In this document: positions 32,917 through 46,725 of the stretch, piece after piece
Position numbering within the stretch: position 1 is the stretch's first letter
Layout of the letters: every line of letters starts with the position of its first letter
Source of the DNA: Spirometra erinaceieuropaei
Lineage: Eukaryota > Platyhelminthes > Cestoda > Diphyllobothriidea > Diphyllobothriidae
Direction of reading: 5' to 3'
Length of the DNA stretch: 64,000 bases
NCBI GenBank assembly: GCA_902702965.1
Contig: CACRXP010000227.1
Coordinates: 580,790-644,789 of the forward strand
Notes under the pieces: model-generated
The model's database searches: none
What the model was told of the DNA's origin: nothing
Seen by the model: the letters and a program-made list of their open reading frames with translations, nothing else
Made by a program: the position numbers and the translations under genes

Positions 32917-35900
32917 ACCTCCGGCCGTCATGACTTTTTCTTGCCATCAGAGCACGGTAAGTGAGAGAGGATAGAGTATGGTGGATACTGCACGTTTCTA
33001 GTTCACCATAGCCGCTTGCGAAGATCAAACTGTCATTTATCAGAAAGGTTATGTGAATTGTGTGAAGCCTAACATGGAAAAAAGAAAAGAGGATTGTCAA
33101 TGAGCGCAAGGCAAATGGCAACATTACATATTGTTTTCTAACACATTTTAGACATAACAGTGGCACTTGACAGGATCAAGCACATTACTGAAATACCCTA
33201 AAAATAATACATAAGATATCTTTAAACGTGCGGTTGAGACAGGGCCATTAAACAACTAGGAACTAGGAACTGATGAGGTCCACCGTGTGCTTTACAACAG
33301 GGTTAGAGTAGGCACGGTGACTTGTACGTGGATTAGTTTATAGCGGAAACAGACGTGCACAGCATCCACCGCAGTCTCGCTTCCCCCTCCCGTCACCTGA
33401 ACCCAATACCAAGAAGACCGGAGGCGAGAGAGGGCGCAGTTGGCTGACGCGGCCGGAGCCGCACCTAGGCGTACCACCACAGACACCTGGTCCGCAACAA
33501 ACACTTGATCAGGATTTTAACCGACAACAAAAATGGAGGACGGGTGGCAGGGGGCGCAGTGTGCGCGACCTGAGTCGGCAACCGAGTCTGCCACCGCACC
33601 CCGAATGTTGGCAGTTGTTATGGGGTGCGTTCGCGATAACGCCTGCAAGAATCCACGTGGCCCCCGTGTCAGTCCAGTTTGTCTAACACATGGCCCGTGT
33701 TAGGGGCAAAAACAACTAAGCGTAATAATAAATTAATGTTACCCACCCACCCCTTAGGGAAGAGATTATGGTTAGAGTTTGGGTTAAGGACAGGCCGAGG
33801 CTAAAGAGGACGCTAAACCATTACGAGGGTGAATGAAGCTCAGCCCAAATCCTACGGAACAACGAGACGAGGAAATTTCTGAAGCCGGGAAAATTTAAGT
33901 CAGCCGTTTAGCTCGAACCACAAGTGCCGGCTGGAAGAGGATAGGTCCTATGCCAGTCCATGTCGCCAGATGCCTCTTGGATCGATTTTGACAGATTATC
34001 CGTTTTCGTACTACACAAAAACATTTTGACGGAGAGTAATTAAGAAACAGACTGTGGCGTAGTGCTGGGGTCGCGGAATACTTGAGTTGAAAACTGACTG
34101 GTGGTTTTTGGTAGTAACTGACTACGGTACCAGTTAAATGTCCGTGAACTTATTCCGCCGAGTTTTGTGGCTACTTAAGGCACTCGCATCGCCCGTCGGT
34201 CTACCTGCCTTCGCTCTACGGTTTCTGACGAATTTATTTAGTTCTCAAAATGCAGCTTGCAATTTCATTAAAATTAAGGAGTAAAGTTGGTGAAAAGCGC
34301 TCTGGGATTGATTGTGGGTAACCTCTGCTTGTTGCTATAGGAATTCCACGCATTATTTAAAATTTAATTATATGAAAATCTATTTTTTTCTCATCGGAAA
34401 CAGTTGAAAATTTGGGCAAAACTACACGGGCCAAAAAGACGAAGTTCTAAGTAAAAAAGTCGGAAAAGTAAGAGAATGATTACTCCGAAACTCAACAAAC
34501 AGAGAAGGGTTAAAGTGCCCTAAACCAGCATTTTCAGTCTCGATCCCAAATTTGGTACGCCTATTTGATCTGAATTTTCTCCCCTTCAAAGGAACAATCG
34601 TAAACTCTCCGGAACGAAGATACGACTGATGAGATAAATAGTTTGAGAATCATACAAAGCGATTGCCTGCAAGGGCGAGATAGACAGAATAATCCGGCAG
34701 GACTGACACCGCTCCGAAATCAGTATTGCCACTCGCGTCCGGATAGTATGCTTTTCAATCTAGATGACCAGAAAGTTTACGGTTGCGTTGTGAACTTCCT
34801 GGTCAGGTTTCGAGTTGTGGCTGGCCGATGGCGGTCAGAAAACCGTGAAATGTTCATCACACATCCTCCTGTTTTGCTCGTAATTCCTCCTACTACTTGA
34901 ATCGCTTGTCTCTACACGGCCGTCTGCAAGGGCCTTAGATCGGACGGCTGGGCGGAGATGGCCAATCGCATCTCAGGATTGCAAGTTCCATTCGACTTAC
35001 TAGCCCCCGCTAACGGATCGCCCTTCCACCCAATGATTTATGAAGTGAATACGTGGTCACAGTTGTTGGTCTTGGTTCTCAAACCCGCTGGACATCCAGC
35101 AAAAGGCCGAGGCAACAAAAGACGATGAATATATATTAACTCGAGGTTTTTATCTGATTTTCTGCATAAATGATGTCCATAGCTTAAAGACTAGAAATAT
35201 TATTTTGGTGATATTGTCGCCAGCTGTCAGTGGATGATGCAAACAGGTCACCCTCTGACGCTGTATGAGGGTTTGACATTTTAAAATGTTGACAGGCGAA
35301 AGATGCAGTACAACGCCGAGGAAGTTGCAGTTCCATGTCAGTACGCTAACATGAAGAATCACCTATAGATAGTGTGCAGCTACTTGGAAATTCAATTGCC
35401 AAATTAAACTTCAAAACGACATTTCTGACAGTGCGATGGGTCTGGCTAAGTTGACTCTCTGAATGCCAAAAGATTGCCCAAAATCCTCCTGTGTATGACA
35501 ATCTCATTAAATTCTACCCGGCGGTTTTGAAATAACACTGTTGCTGGGGAATACTCTTCAGACATCGCATAAGATACTAACAGTAACGCTCAAGTGGTTT
35601 CAGTCTTTGGACTACAGTCTTCTTATCAGTGATTGAGAAGATTGTCTGGCTATATGGTAGGCAGTCAGAACTATCTTGCTTGCATACGCTGCCGATTTGC
35701 CGATACGGGAGACGCCTCAGGTTGCCTCAGCTCTAGAGTTGAGGAAGCCCGTGAGCGACTGAAGGCCCTATTTAGTTTAATTCTTGCAGATGGTCTCACT
35801 TGGTCGCATACATGAACATGCCCGCGCGCGCTTGTTCTGTGTGCGGTACCCGTCCTCCCTGAGAGGCATTGAGGTCTTACCCGATTGTGTTAATAGCCGA

Positions 35901-36469
35901 AATAGTACCACGACTTCGGTGGCCTTGCAAATAATACCTGAGTTGGTGTGGGGGTGGGAAAGTAAAGAAGGTAAGAGTGCTTCACACTTTTTCCCACTAG
36001 GAAGGGGTTGATGTGTAAGGACAGCAGATGCCAGCTGATGAGTCACCGCCATCGGCTAAATTCCCCAGCAAACGCCTCCCGCCTCACTAGTGCTCTTGTG
36101 TCCTCAGTCTTTTGAAGGGGATGAGTTATATTGGGGCACATTAACTGGTAAAATGCCTGAAGGACTACATCCCTGAATGTCTTTAGGAGGGTGAACAGAT
36201 GCCCAAGCAGTTTTGAGGAGTGAAATGATAGTGAACAACCCCGTAGTGTGTTGGGGGGAGCTTTGGAGCTTCGGAGACAATCTCTCGATCGTCGCCATCC
36301 CCTTGTTTTGGCTAGGCAGAATAGCCTAGACTGCAAGTGGCTGTCGTGCTATGTAAGCAAAGAGCCCACGGCGGCTTGCCTGGTTGTTGACAGTTGTCTC
36401 AAAGCCGGCTGAAATGATGGCAGCCGAGTGAAATCCGAACGCAGAAATAGGTGCCAGAGGCACGGGGTG
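32917..36469. other. 3.55 kb present only in the right arm (fills the left-arm gap); no intact gene
   Basis: Sequence between the flanks of the left arm's 41-N gap. It contains a family C piece at 33280-33560 (minus). The remainder, including 34880-35080 (TCTCTACACGGCCGTCTGCA and on) and 35600-36340, has frames of at most about 97 codons without recognised domains. Confidence 0.6.
33280..33560 (-). repeat. Repeat family C fragment
   Basis: Reverse-complement match to GTGCACGTCTGTTTCCGCTA, GACCGGAGGCGAG and CACGGTGACTTGTACGTGG found in the other copies. Diverged. Confidence 0.6.
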
Positions 36470-37701
36470 GGGTTTAGCTACTAGCTTGCAATACATGTCG
36501 TGCAGACTGTTGACTTTCGAAGGGAAGCCATTCTAGATGGAGGCGGCAGGAGCCTGGACGAGTCAGACTAAATATGTCGATAGTTTTCAGATGTCCCTTC
36601 AACCAATGGGCCTGGCAATCACACACATGGAGACCGGAATAATATCGACAGCCCTAAGGGCAAGCGAGAGAGGGGACTCGATCGCTGGGACAAAAGCTTT
36701 GTCTGTCTGATATCTCAGATCCACTATCAAAACCATCGTTTGAGACGGCAGGCGGTGAAGATAACTACTGAAATTAGCAACATTCTTCACAAACATTTTA
36801 TGATATAAGTTTCTGACTGTAGTAAACGGAGTTGGATTTAAAACAGTGCGTCCTGGTTAAAGAGAACAATAATCATCAGAGGCATATTCCAGTACTTTGT
36901 GTGGTTTAGACTGCGTCTTCATAACATGCTGAAGAAAGGTGAATCATGTCAGCAAAAATATGTTTTGAGTCGTTTGCGAAGCCTGTGTGACAAGATATAC
37001 GTTTCATCTTGACACTGTTGAGTAGGATTTGGTAGCACAACATTTTATGAGGAAAACTTATTTAAAAGTGTCGGTGAAAGTCTCCGGAACTTGACATCAC
37101 GAAAATTTCTCCGTTGGAGGTGGAAGACTAATGTAAAGGGCGCCGGACGACAAAACGACCTACGAATCTGATAGGTGCGTCGAAGTTTTTCGCGAGTACC
37201 GGTATCTAAAATGGGACTGGGTGATATTATATAGTTTTTGTTTTTGGCACAAAAGACTTGTAACATACTAAATCGCAATTTTAAATGGAACAACCGATCG
37301 TGAAAACTGAACCACCGAGACCACTAACGGCTCTGACGCCTCGTATATCAGTAGCACATACTACTTTAATTTGGGAACGCATAGGAAATTAAGCGGCTAG
37401 GAGAGAATAATTCCTAATCAGCCATTAAACAGCGAAGACAGAGAGCCGATTAAAAATTGAAATTTCAAGGGGCTGCGAAAAAAATGAGCTAGGTCATGCG
37501 AGGAGCATTCTCAAAATCTGCCTGAGCAGTTTAAAAGCAAAGAAATTCGTGCTGTTTTGTTGAAAACTAAGCAGCCCGTCTCATGCACACACGCAGCATG
37601 CCCCCCTATCAACCTACGGGTGGGTGCTGACGTTTGGTCAAGGCAACGGTCCCCTTCCATTTCGGAAGACGTGTAGGTCAGCCTCCGTAGGCACGCAATC
37701 T

Positions 37702-38102
37702 GGATTGTGAGGCAGACTGATCATGGATTCCGCTGAGACAGTAGGCCTACCCATGCTGTGCTGGACATGACTGTGGGGTAGGTGACCCGTTGCCAACGCT
37801 CAGGTTCCCCACTCTCCCAAGAAAAGCGCTGAGGTGACTTGTTTTGGATTTTCTTATTGCAATGTGGACTTATGCGGCGTCTATCTCACCACCTCCTGTA
37901 TACCCATCACGCCACGACGACTGGGGATGGGGGTGAACACATTGATCGATTCGGCTAAATCTGAGTCTACGACCACCAAACGCGTGCTTGCCACGCGTGC
38001 CTCTAGTCAGATGATTAGAAGTCGCACATAGGAATACCCCTTCCAGCACATGGACGCAAGTTATGCCTAGGGGTGAGTGCATACCTGGTTAAAATACGTT
38101 GT
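37702..38102. other. 401-bp block with 100% identity between arms (right)
   Basis: Partner of 12672-13072; see that entry. It is bounded by mismatches at 37701 and 38103. Confidence 0.8.
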
Positions 38103-39009
38103 GGGAAAATTACTTGGATAAGTGCAAGTGTAGGAACACAGTCGCACCAAATTCGGTGCTCGCGGGCGTGCGTAACTTCTCCGACTATAGACTGGCGCTT
38201 TTCTTTGCTAGCGGTGTTTAGAGAAAACGGAAAGGAAGCTTTCAATAGGTTTGAGCAGTAGTCGATCTTCTATGACCACATACAAAGCCTACCGAGGAGA
38301 AAAATGTTATGGGTGGTGATGAAATTTTGGATAACAGGCGCAGCCAGTACATCAATGGCCGATGATTACATGCTGAGTGCTTAACGGTTACCACTCCCCT
38401 CTTTCATGTCTGCCACCAGAAAGGAAACTAATCGAAATGACCCGAGTTGGAAAGCGAGCAGCTCCTGGAGGAGTTACTACTGGGAAAATAGGATTTCCTA
38501 GGCGACCCCATGGACTGGGTAATCGCTCCCAACCATGATCTTTTATAGGGGGCCGAGTCCCCTCCTATGGTTGACGTCCATCAGCGGAGGTCAAGTGGTG
38601 CACCCTAACAGAAACGTACTTCCGGATGAGAGTATCCCCAACAAGGAAAAACTGTTGCACACACTTTGCGCTATCACTTACAGTTGCAATTTAAGAATAG
38701 AGCTGCTTCATGTAGGCAGCTGTGTTTTGATTATTTCCCGGTTCTTTGCCCACGCAAATTGCCTTTGAGTGTGGGTTGGAAGGCTCGGTGGATTTCCTGT
38801 GCTTTTCTGCCGCGTTGAACTGAAAGTAGTCAGTGCTAAGGTGAAGGAGTTTCGTGAATTTCGCTAAAGTATGCAGGTTCTGGAAGGACTTACGTAAACC
38901 CTCTATTTGGAAAGCAACTGAAACTACGCCGAATTTAAAGTACGTCAAAGAAAAGCGGATAAAATCACTTTCTTTACTACAAATAGGTTCGGCATTCCGT
39001 AAGAGTGGG

Positions 39010-39775
39010 CTACTACGATATATCGTGCTTGATAGTACCGGCGCTAGCTAAAAGCCCAGGCACGTGTTTCGCCGCTATTCTGCTGTTGAATGGCACATCT
39101 GCGGGGTTTCGGCTCATCAGCGGGTGTGGGACGCGCAAGTAGATGGCAACTACAGAAATATACCCTGGAATTCAGTGGGACTGTAAACATCACTTATTAT
39201 TCACCGTTCCCATTGTTTGAGATTTCCTTCTCTTTCTGACCAGATGTAAACATATCAGAGGCGCTTTATTCAAGACCCGTTATTTTTCAAAAATTGCTTT
39301 TTCGTTTATTTTTAAATCATCGCGCTCGTTTTCTTTGCCAAATGACACCGTGTAATAAGACTTTAGGTATAAATTTATCTATTTTCTGTGTCGTTTTGCT
39401 CTCAGTCCTGTGTAATGCCCCACCCGTCAAATCCCCTCTCCTACCATTCAACGTATGACACGGTCCACTGGCTAGCTTGGGTTAGATATGGTTCCTACAC
39501 CCTATCGTTGCCTTGCAGCTTCTGATTTCCTCAGCAATTAATCACTAAATTGATGTAATTAAGTCTATTAGAGGCTTATCACATCAAATCAAACTATATC
39601 ATATCTCCTTTCAGTCTCCGTCTGTGAGTCTCCAATAGACTGATTTAGACCGAGTTGGTGATTAAGTTTTGGGAAAATTAAAAGGTCGTAATTTCAAGAC
39701 TGGAGTATTTACCAGAAAGCACACAAGCAACGTCGGGGGACCCACCGATGAATCGAAACCCTCGCAGCTGTGTCA
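39010..39775. mobile_element. Fold-back element (family D), right arm
   Basis: Reverse-complement counterpart of 10930-11770. It lacks the long C/G homopolymer that the left arm has at 11651-11664 and keeps the inner hairpin at about 39540-39665. Confidence 0.55.
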
Positions 39776-39937
39776 AGAACCTATCTGGCCTAAAAAACTG
39801 AGTCAGCGCCTGCCAGTAACAGCAGAAGTGACTGCCATCAGGCTACGGAAGCCAGTCCTGTGTGCGCAGAAGAGCCTACTGCATGCTCCGCATCTGCCGT
39901 GGCCAAAGGTCAATTGACTGAATTCATATCTCTGCGC

Positions 39938-39967
39938 CCCCCCCCCCCCCCCCCTCCACTCCCCCCC
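39938..39967. repeat. C homopolymer-rich patch (right arm)
   Basis: GCGC followed by about 19 C, then TCCACTCCCCCCC. The left-arm partner (about 10740-10780) is G-rich but interrupted. Confidence 0.85.
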
Positions 39968-42284
39968 TGTGACACGGTGCTACTTAACATCACGGCCACT
40001 TACTGCCCCCTCCTTCCGTCCCCCCAATTCACACCGGCTTGTATGAAAAGACGAGCCCCAATCGATTTCTCTTATCGCGCACACGTTTTACTTTGTACCT
40101 GGTTCCCGTATAAATGTACCGGCCCGACGAAAATTTATCGAAATTACGGATATGTCCACCAAATGCCCTTCTGAATGACCAATATGTCGGTGGTTTAGGT
40201 CCCACTACTGCCCTATAAAACTCAAAATGTCAAATTTACGTTCATACCGCAGGTGTCCAGACGTATTTACTAGAAGAACCTCTATTCCGGAGTAAATACT
40301 GACGAGGACGACGCTAGTCACGAGTGGAGAATATACCATTTCATCTGACGCATATAAACAAATAACACAAGCCTAACAAATGAAGCAGGCTCAGCAGTCA
40401 TTACAAAAACAGACATTAAGTAACCATAATAGCAGTCCTAAAGCGTCGTAGAGAACTCTGATTACGGCTTTTGGACGAGGCAGCGTTTGGCAGGGTGATC
40501 GATACAATGGGAAATGGACTTGATGTTGAATTGCAAAGCTTCCTTTTTTCTCTCAAAGGTAGCCGGGGGCTCGGTGGCGTATGACGACGCAGCAGAGCGC
40601 GTTTATTTGCTACCCTCTTAGTTTGGATTAAGGTTTCTGCGTCATTTATGCACGTTAGGCCGCGGTAATTTGCCGAGAGAATGACGATTGACGCAGTCAT
40701 ACCCTGCTGAGGGGTGTTTGTGGCAAAAGGCTGACTGGGTGCGACTAAATGTTGTTGGCACTGACTTCTAAGCACAGACCACTGTTCTTTACCCTGCTCA
40801 CACACTTAGTTCATGGGCACTTGGCGCTTTGCTTTAATTCAACTGCGCCGAAGTGCTCAAAGTGCACATTATGGTGGCAAGAGCAGATGAGTGAAGCACA
40901 AACGACTCAGACCCCTTTCTATCTCCGTGTCTTTCAGAAATATTCGACTTAGGTTTCATGCTCGGAGTTCACAGTAAGCAGGCTCCTTAGAAGTGTCACG
41001 GCACCAATCACATTGCAGGGAGGACCCTATTGTTCCAATTCGACTCTGGAAGCCTGATCCAGGGCCCCCATAAGCCGTCGCATAGCAGCAATTGACAATG
41101 CGGAGGGTGGACTGATAGAGACCAGGGAGGGGGTGAAGCGACCGTTTCTGACTTATCTGACGTCGTCAGTTCGAGCCGATACTCTCCGGCCTCTGTACAC
41201 CAGGCGCTCATCATCCTGTATCCGGATGTGCGGAACGCCATAGCCCAGAATAGTCAATATTCTCGGTTGAAACCCACAAGGGCATGAACTCGGATTCAGT
41301 AGCAATTTGTCTCATTTCTTACTCGACGATCAAAAATTCCGAGTTCGAATTTCCTATAATCTCCACCCGTAGTTTTTATTAGCTGGCTGATCCGAGATAG
41401 TAAACCAGAAGTGACGATTCATATCCCTTTTAATTTTGTTGCTATCTCGTCTACAAAACAGATTTTCTCGGGGTCCAAGAAATTTACACCGTTTTCTCGC
41501 ATGATCCACAGCCAAAGAGTCTGAGTTACTCAGGTCTCGAGTAATTTCGGGCCTTTCTGAAAATTACGTTCTATTTTCGGCCGAAGAGCCAAATTTCATG
41601 CAATCTTCATTTAACCGTCTCCCTTGATGGTGCACTTAACACTCATATGAACATACTTCTTAGGGTTATGATCACCATGAATATGATATTTCCAAAATAC
41701 GCATGAAGAAAATAATCGCCATTCTGTGTTCATTACCGTCAAATAACAACTACAGTAGCTGGCCTATATCGTGAAATACTAACCAAAATTCTGAAGTGTT
41801 TTTTTTGACTAGAAGTGATTACGTAGGTGGAGTTGTCATACTGATTTGCAGGTGACACAGTTCCATGATATTTCAGGCACCACAGCATGCCGGCTTTTAA
41901 ATGGGTTTCTTTCTGGTTGCCTGTAAAACTACGGTCATCACAAATGACCCCTTAAAAGTATGACTTCCCCACTGACTTTCGGCCCCATATAAATTCAATA
42001 ATATCTTATAGAAATACTGGTCAAAATCTCTTCATTATATTCGTTTCGCAGAAACTCACGTCTTTTTCAAAGTATTCACTCGAAAAAGAGGTATATTTCG
42101 ATTTTAAAAAATTCGTGATTTTGAGAATTTTAAAGACTATGGAACGTCCATTCAAATAGCGTCACATCTGCCTGTTTGTTGATGTTTTTTTATTAATTAT
42201 ACAACATGGCCCACATTTATTGTGACATTTTATGAGTCCTATGTGGTATCTTCTCAATGATGTGGAGGAATATGTGACGGTGGA

Positions 42285-42690
42285 GACAAAATCGCTGGAC
42301 CAAGAGTTTGTTCGCCCGAATTTTCGGATTTACTGCTCGAACCCATCATCGGAGACCATAATAGATACGGGTGGTTCATGCGCAACGGACTGAAGTAGGT
42401 ATAGGATACAGTTGCCTATGGAAATTCACGACTCACCCCCCCCCCCTTCATCGGATACAGTTGCCATGCGACCGCATGCATATCGAAATTCACGACTTCC
42501 CCTTCATCTGAGTTGTTGCACTTGGTGTGATGACTGTTCGATGACCGACATTCGCGTCCTTGAATGCTGGTGTGATGATTGCTCCACCATCTAACCCACC
42601 CCTGACGTTGGGAACAGTGTTCGCCTGTGCGCTCTCCGCATGGCTAATTACTCCGCCTAGGCAACGCCTCAGCACCGAATATGTAGGATA
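42285..42690 (-). repeat. PLE family A 3' terminal region, truncated copy (right arm)
   Basis: Partner of 6706-7085. It contains an extra tandem duplication of about 70 bp (GGATACAGTTGCC at about 42405 and again at 42455, each followed by a GAAATTCACGACT block) and a run of C (about 42433-42443). The hammerhead-like core reads GAAAATTC, so it is inactive. Confidence 0.6.
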
Positions 42691-42946
42691 TGGAGGAGTA
42701 TATAATTTTCGTGAAAAATATACACCTTACGGATGCAAACCTGAAAATCAAATGTAACTGCAAATAAGGTTTAAAATTATTTGGAAGTGGAAAAACCTGT
42801 TTTCGACGAGAGTTGCCTTTGCTTCAGGCGGGGACTTTGAAGATAACATGTTTCTCTACCAAATGCGTTTAAGAGAGAGCATATTTTGCATGGTTTATAT
42901 AAAATATGCCTGAATAGGCAGAATGTTATTATCAACAAAGACATGG

Positions 42947-42995
42947 GAGGCTGGAATGGCCATTTTTGGCTTATTAGCCGTCGTCAGCCGGTCAT
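42947..42995 (+). repeat. Dispersed ~45-bp core repeat (right arm)
   Basis: GGCTGGAATGGCCATTTTTG then GCTTATTAGCCGTCGTCAGC; partner of 6398-6455. It is followed by GGTCATACCCAACCCCGG, which also follows the core near 54185. Confidence 0.65.
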
Positions 42996-43194
42996 ACCCA
43001 ACCCCGGTAATAACATTCTGCCGCTGTGCGGCTGCTGGTTGGACTCGAGAGAGAGAGAGCCCGTAAGGTACAGCGAAACGAGTGATTTCCGTAAGAAAGA
43101 TCGACAAGCGCCCCTCTATCATATGCCTGAATATATAAATACATCGAATGCGCTGGGAGAAACTCACACCACATCAGTAGTTGTCTTTTACTGA

Positions 43195-43428
43195 GCCTGG
43201 TTTTTGCAGGCGACCGTAAAAAAGCACATTTCAGAAATCGGTCTCCTGATAAGACTGAAGCATCTTAGGCTTACGCTGCACGATAAACAGTACTGCAACG
43301 TCACTAAAGTAATCTTTTCCTAGTAAAAACGCATTTCCTAGTTTCGGTTAACATATCACGATACTGGCCAATGACAGTGGAGGTATAGATTTGGTTCCAA
43401 CGGCTCCGTCTACAAGAAGTATAGTTGC
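43195..43428. mobile_element. Half fold-back element (family F) present only in the right arm
   Basis: The left arm reads straight through at about 6180 (CTTGTAGCCGGCTTAGTAAAAG). The right arm has about 230 bp more, including GTAATCTTTTCC, AAACGCATTTCCTAGTTTCG and TTAACATATCACGATACTGG, which match the terminal part of the family F fold-back elements. It is either an arm-specific insertion or a left-arm deletion. Confidence 0.55.
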
Positions 43429-44365
43429 GGCAAGATCCCGTTCTGGATCTGTTTAATACCCTCATTTGCTACAATGCCCGGTTCTGTCTCAATTCAAGTA
43501 AGCGGACCTCTCAAGTTTGTAGTGGACTTCAGAGAAAATGCAAGTCATTCTGCCTGCTGTAATAATCGGGATTTGTGTTTTATTCTGAGCTGTTCTGTGG
43601 TACACTGGGCAGCCCAACTCATGAAAAGTCGTGGTCGAGATGAGGGTGGATATTATGGCGAATATTTGGTGTTTTTGTTTCTTATTGTTCTAATGAGTCG
43701 AGGCACAGAAATCCTTTTACGAAAAAACTAATAAGTTTGAGTCCCTTTTATGAGAGGAAAACAGACAAAATCAGATGTTTCCTGGTATCCTAATGCTTTC
43801 TTACGCCATTGAGCATGCTAGGTCAAAACCTCTTGGGCGGATTTTGTGTTACAGGAATTTTTGCGACTTTTTATCCGTAAACACAACTACCGTACTTCTC
43901 CTCGATTTGTAAAGTATTTCTGCCACTTTACATCAGCGTTCAAAACTTGCAGCAGTGGGGTGGATTTTCGGTCTGATGACTCTTCAGCTCTCTAGCCGAG
44001 TGCGATGACTGCAAAGGCGACCCCGCTCGACCTCACCGTCGACCTCAATGACTCCAGACCAGTCGCAGCACTTTCGTTGCTGTGCAGATGAAGTCAGTAG
44101 ACCTGGCAAGTCCGGGGGTGAGAATCGTGTGCGACTTCGCTGAGCTAGAGCCTGAAACCACACATCAAGTATGAGCCATCCAGTCTTTAGCCTGCCTCAG
44201 TCTGGGTCGATTGCAAGTCTGTGCAGTGCGCGTTGCAATTTGGAATTCGAATTTTCACTGCAGCAAGTCTGTAAGGCAAATTCTAACAACGATTATGACC
44301 AATAAATACAATGAAAGTGTCCCAAGTCAAGAGAAGGGCCGACCAACCCAGAAGGGCGGTTGTGG

Positions 44366-44590
44366 TTATGTAGGCCCACCTGAATAAACAAAGCCCAGTC
44401 ACCTCTAATACGGGACCGGTGGTAATGGGGACGCACAGGCGACGAGGTTAAGTAATTATATGCAAAAGAAAAGCTATTGGGAATGTGCGGTTGTACTAGG
44501 AGTGGTTAAGAAATAGTTGCCCTAACCCCTGACCCTAACCCTCAACCCTGATCCCAACAGTATTTGTGTCCACCAGGTGGGGCCACATAA
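44366..44590. mobile_element. Small TIR element with telomere-like core (right arm)
   Basis: TIRs TTATGTAGGCCCACCTG (44366-44382) and reverse complement of CAGGTGGGGCCACATAA (44574-44590), 15 of 17 matching. The telomere-like part is about 44519-44558 (CCCTAACCCCTGACCCTAAC and on), slightly longer than in the left arm. Confidence 0.65.
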
Positions 44591-46339
44591 TCAAATCCTA
44601 CCAAAATCAACTTTGGCAGGCACTGACGGATTAAAGAAGATGAACAGCATGCCACAGGATGCCACAGACATGGTTGGAGTTTTACTAACTGAGATCGGCT
44701 AGGGAGGGGGACCTATGCTGTGGGCTAATCACCGTCAGGCATATTACGTTGATAAGCGATGAGGTGACAGATATAAGGGCGAAGTTTATTCCTTAAAAGA
44801 CCACTAGTTTTCTAAGGCAAGATAATTTGGAACGACTTAAACCCTAGAGGCACAAGTAGTCAGCGCCGTTTGTTACATCGTAAAATCCGCAAAGTAAACC
44901 AACCTGTGTAATTAAACTTGAGCGTGTGCGTGGAATGGAATAAATAAAATTTACGGCATAACTGATCAAGCACGAACTAGCGAAACATCGTTGAGAGGGC
45001 AAGAGATGCGCTTTATTTTGGAAGTATCATGGCAAAATTTTCCGCAAAAAAGCCTCAAATCACAGGGGATAACAGCGGGTACGCAAACCAGGTAACAACA
45101 GAGGATCACAGGCAATATTAAATGACCAGCATCGTGAATGATCCCCGGTGAATGAATTGCAAAATTCGAGTCAGATTTTACTTCCCTCAAAACAATGTTA
45201 GCGTAGGGTGCAGATGACCTCGTTTTTATAGTTTAGATAAACAGAGGGAAAAAAACAGAACCTGATGAGTAAAATAGGCCTACGGATATGCATATATGAA
45301 AATTATCAAAGGAATTGAGAGAGTCGTGACGCAGGTCAAGCCCGTATGCTCGACCTCATAGGTTCAAAGCGTACTGTTAACTGGTGTAAGAGGAGACGCC
45401 TGATATATGCTCTTCTAAAATTTAGCCTGTTCAAACATGAAACTATGTTCTAACAAGGTAATGTCAGTTTGCCATCTAACTTCTCTTTTGCTCAAAGAAA
45501 CGAGACTGAAAGTGAGTAACACTGTTTTCAGCAACTTATGACGCTTTTGTGTTGGTTTGGCATGAAGTCCGTAGTCCGTAGTCTCTTATCTGATATGGAT
45601 ACATTTCGCACTGAAGCAGGGCTTAATTAAATTACATTAAAAAGGAGGCACACTTAAACCCCGCGTCAAAGTAACGTTAGACACAAGTCCTTTGCACTGC
45701 CGGCATCAGTTCGGGATAAGATGAAAGAATCCAAAAGGTTGCTGATGGGTAAAAGGCTGACGATAACGCGGAATAGGTCAGCGCAGCACAGCCCTGCTGA
45801 AAGTATTTATTTGGCAGAAGCAAGACAACTGAGGATAGGACAGTAATTCGTCATTTTTGTACGCCAACTGGCCATGCAATTCGGCAGGCGTCTATCAGTA
45901 TGCTTTGAAAATATGCGAACGGGAGAAGCTGTACGGAAGCACATATGTGAAAGGAGGGTTGCTGGCCCATTAGCCATGGAAACACGAGCAGCAGTTTCGC
46001 TGGGGCAGAACTGATCAGACGGCCATGGTCTTCCCTATTAGCCTGGTTCTTCAGCCCTGGAGTTAGAAATGACACCCCTCAGAAGAGATTAAAACCCATT
46101 GGCCACTGAACGGCTTGGCAGCAATTCCGGTCTGCATTCTTGCCTCGTGCGCTGCTGTGTCAGGTCAAACATGTGAAAATGTGAACACCTTGTGCAGGTG
46201 GCCCAGCACAAACGTCCTTAGTTAGTGTAGCATCGAAAGCGCGCTTTTAACAAGTATTTCTGCTAAAAATATTTGGGCGGATTTGGATTTGCTTGCACTA
46301 TCCTACCGAGTGCGGTCTGAGGTGGCAGCCTAGTCTTGC

Positions 46340-46725
46340 TTTCTCCGCGTAAAATAGGGATAGAAGGGAATGATATGCAAACCCTTTCCGCTGGGAAGGT
46401 TCCGAGACAGTTTGCTCAAGGCGTCTTCCTAGGAGTTCACTTGCAGCGTCTTCTTGGAAAGGGACTTTGAGAAACAAAGTTTTCTTTTTGGCGGTCAGTC
46501 TGGTGAATTTTGCGGGTCGTTTGGCAAGGTTCTTTGCCATGAATGACCTGCAAAACCCACCAGACTGACTGCCGAAAGGAAAACGTTGTTCCTCAAAGTC
46601 CCTTTTCAAGGAGGCGCTGCGAGTGAATTCCTAAGAAGACGCCTTGACCAAACTGTCACGGAACCTTCCCTGTGGAAAGGGTTCGCATATCATTCTTTAC
46701 TAACCCTATTTTATGCGGAGAAGGC
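46340..46725. repeat. Local inverted repeat of PLE-B fragments, right arm
   Basis: Counterpart of 2843-3226. Reading frames of both halves are broken by small indels (for example after LEQTVS on the minus strand). Confidence 0.75.
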
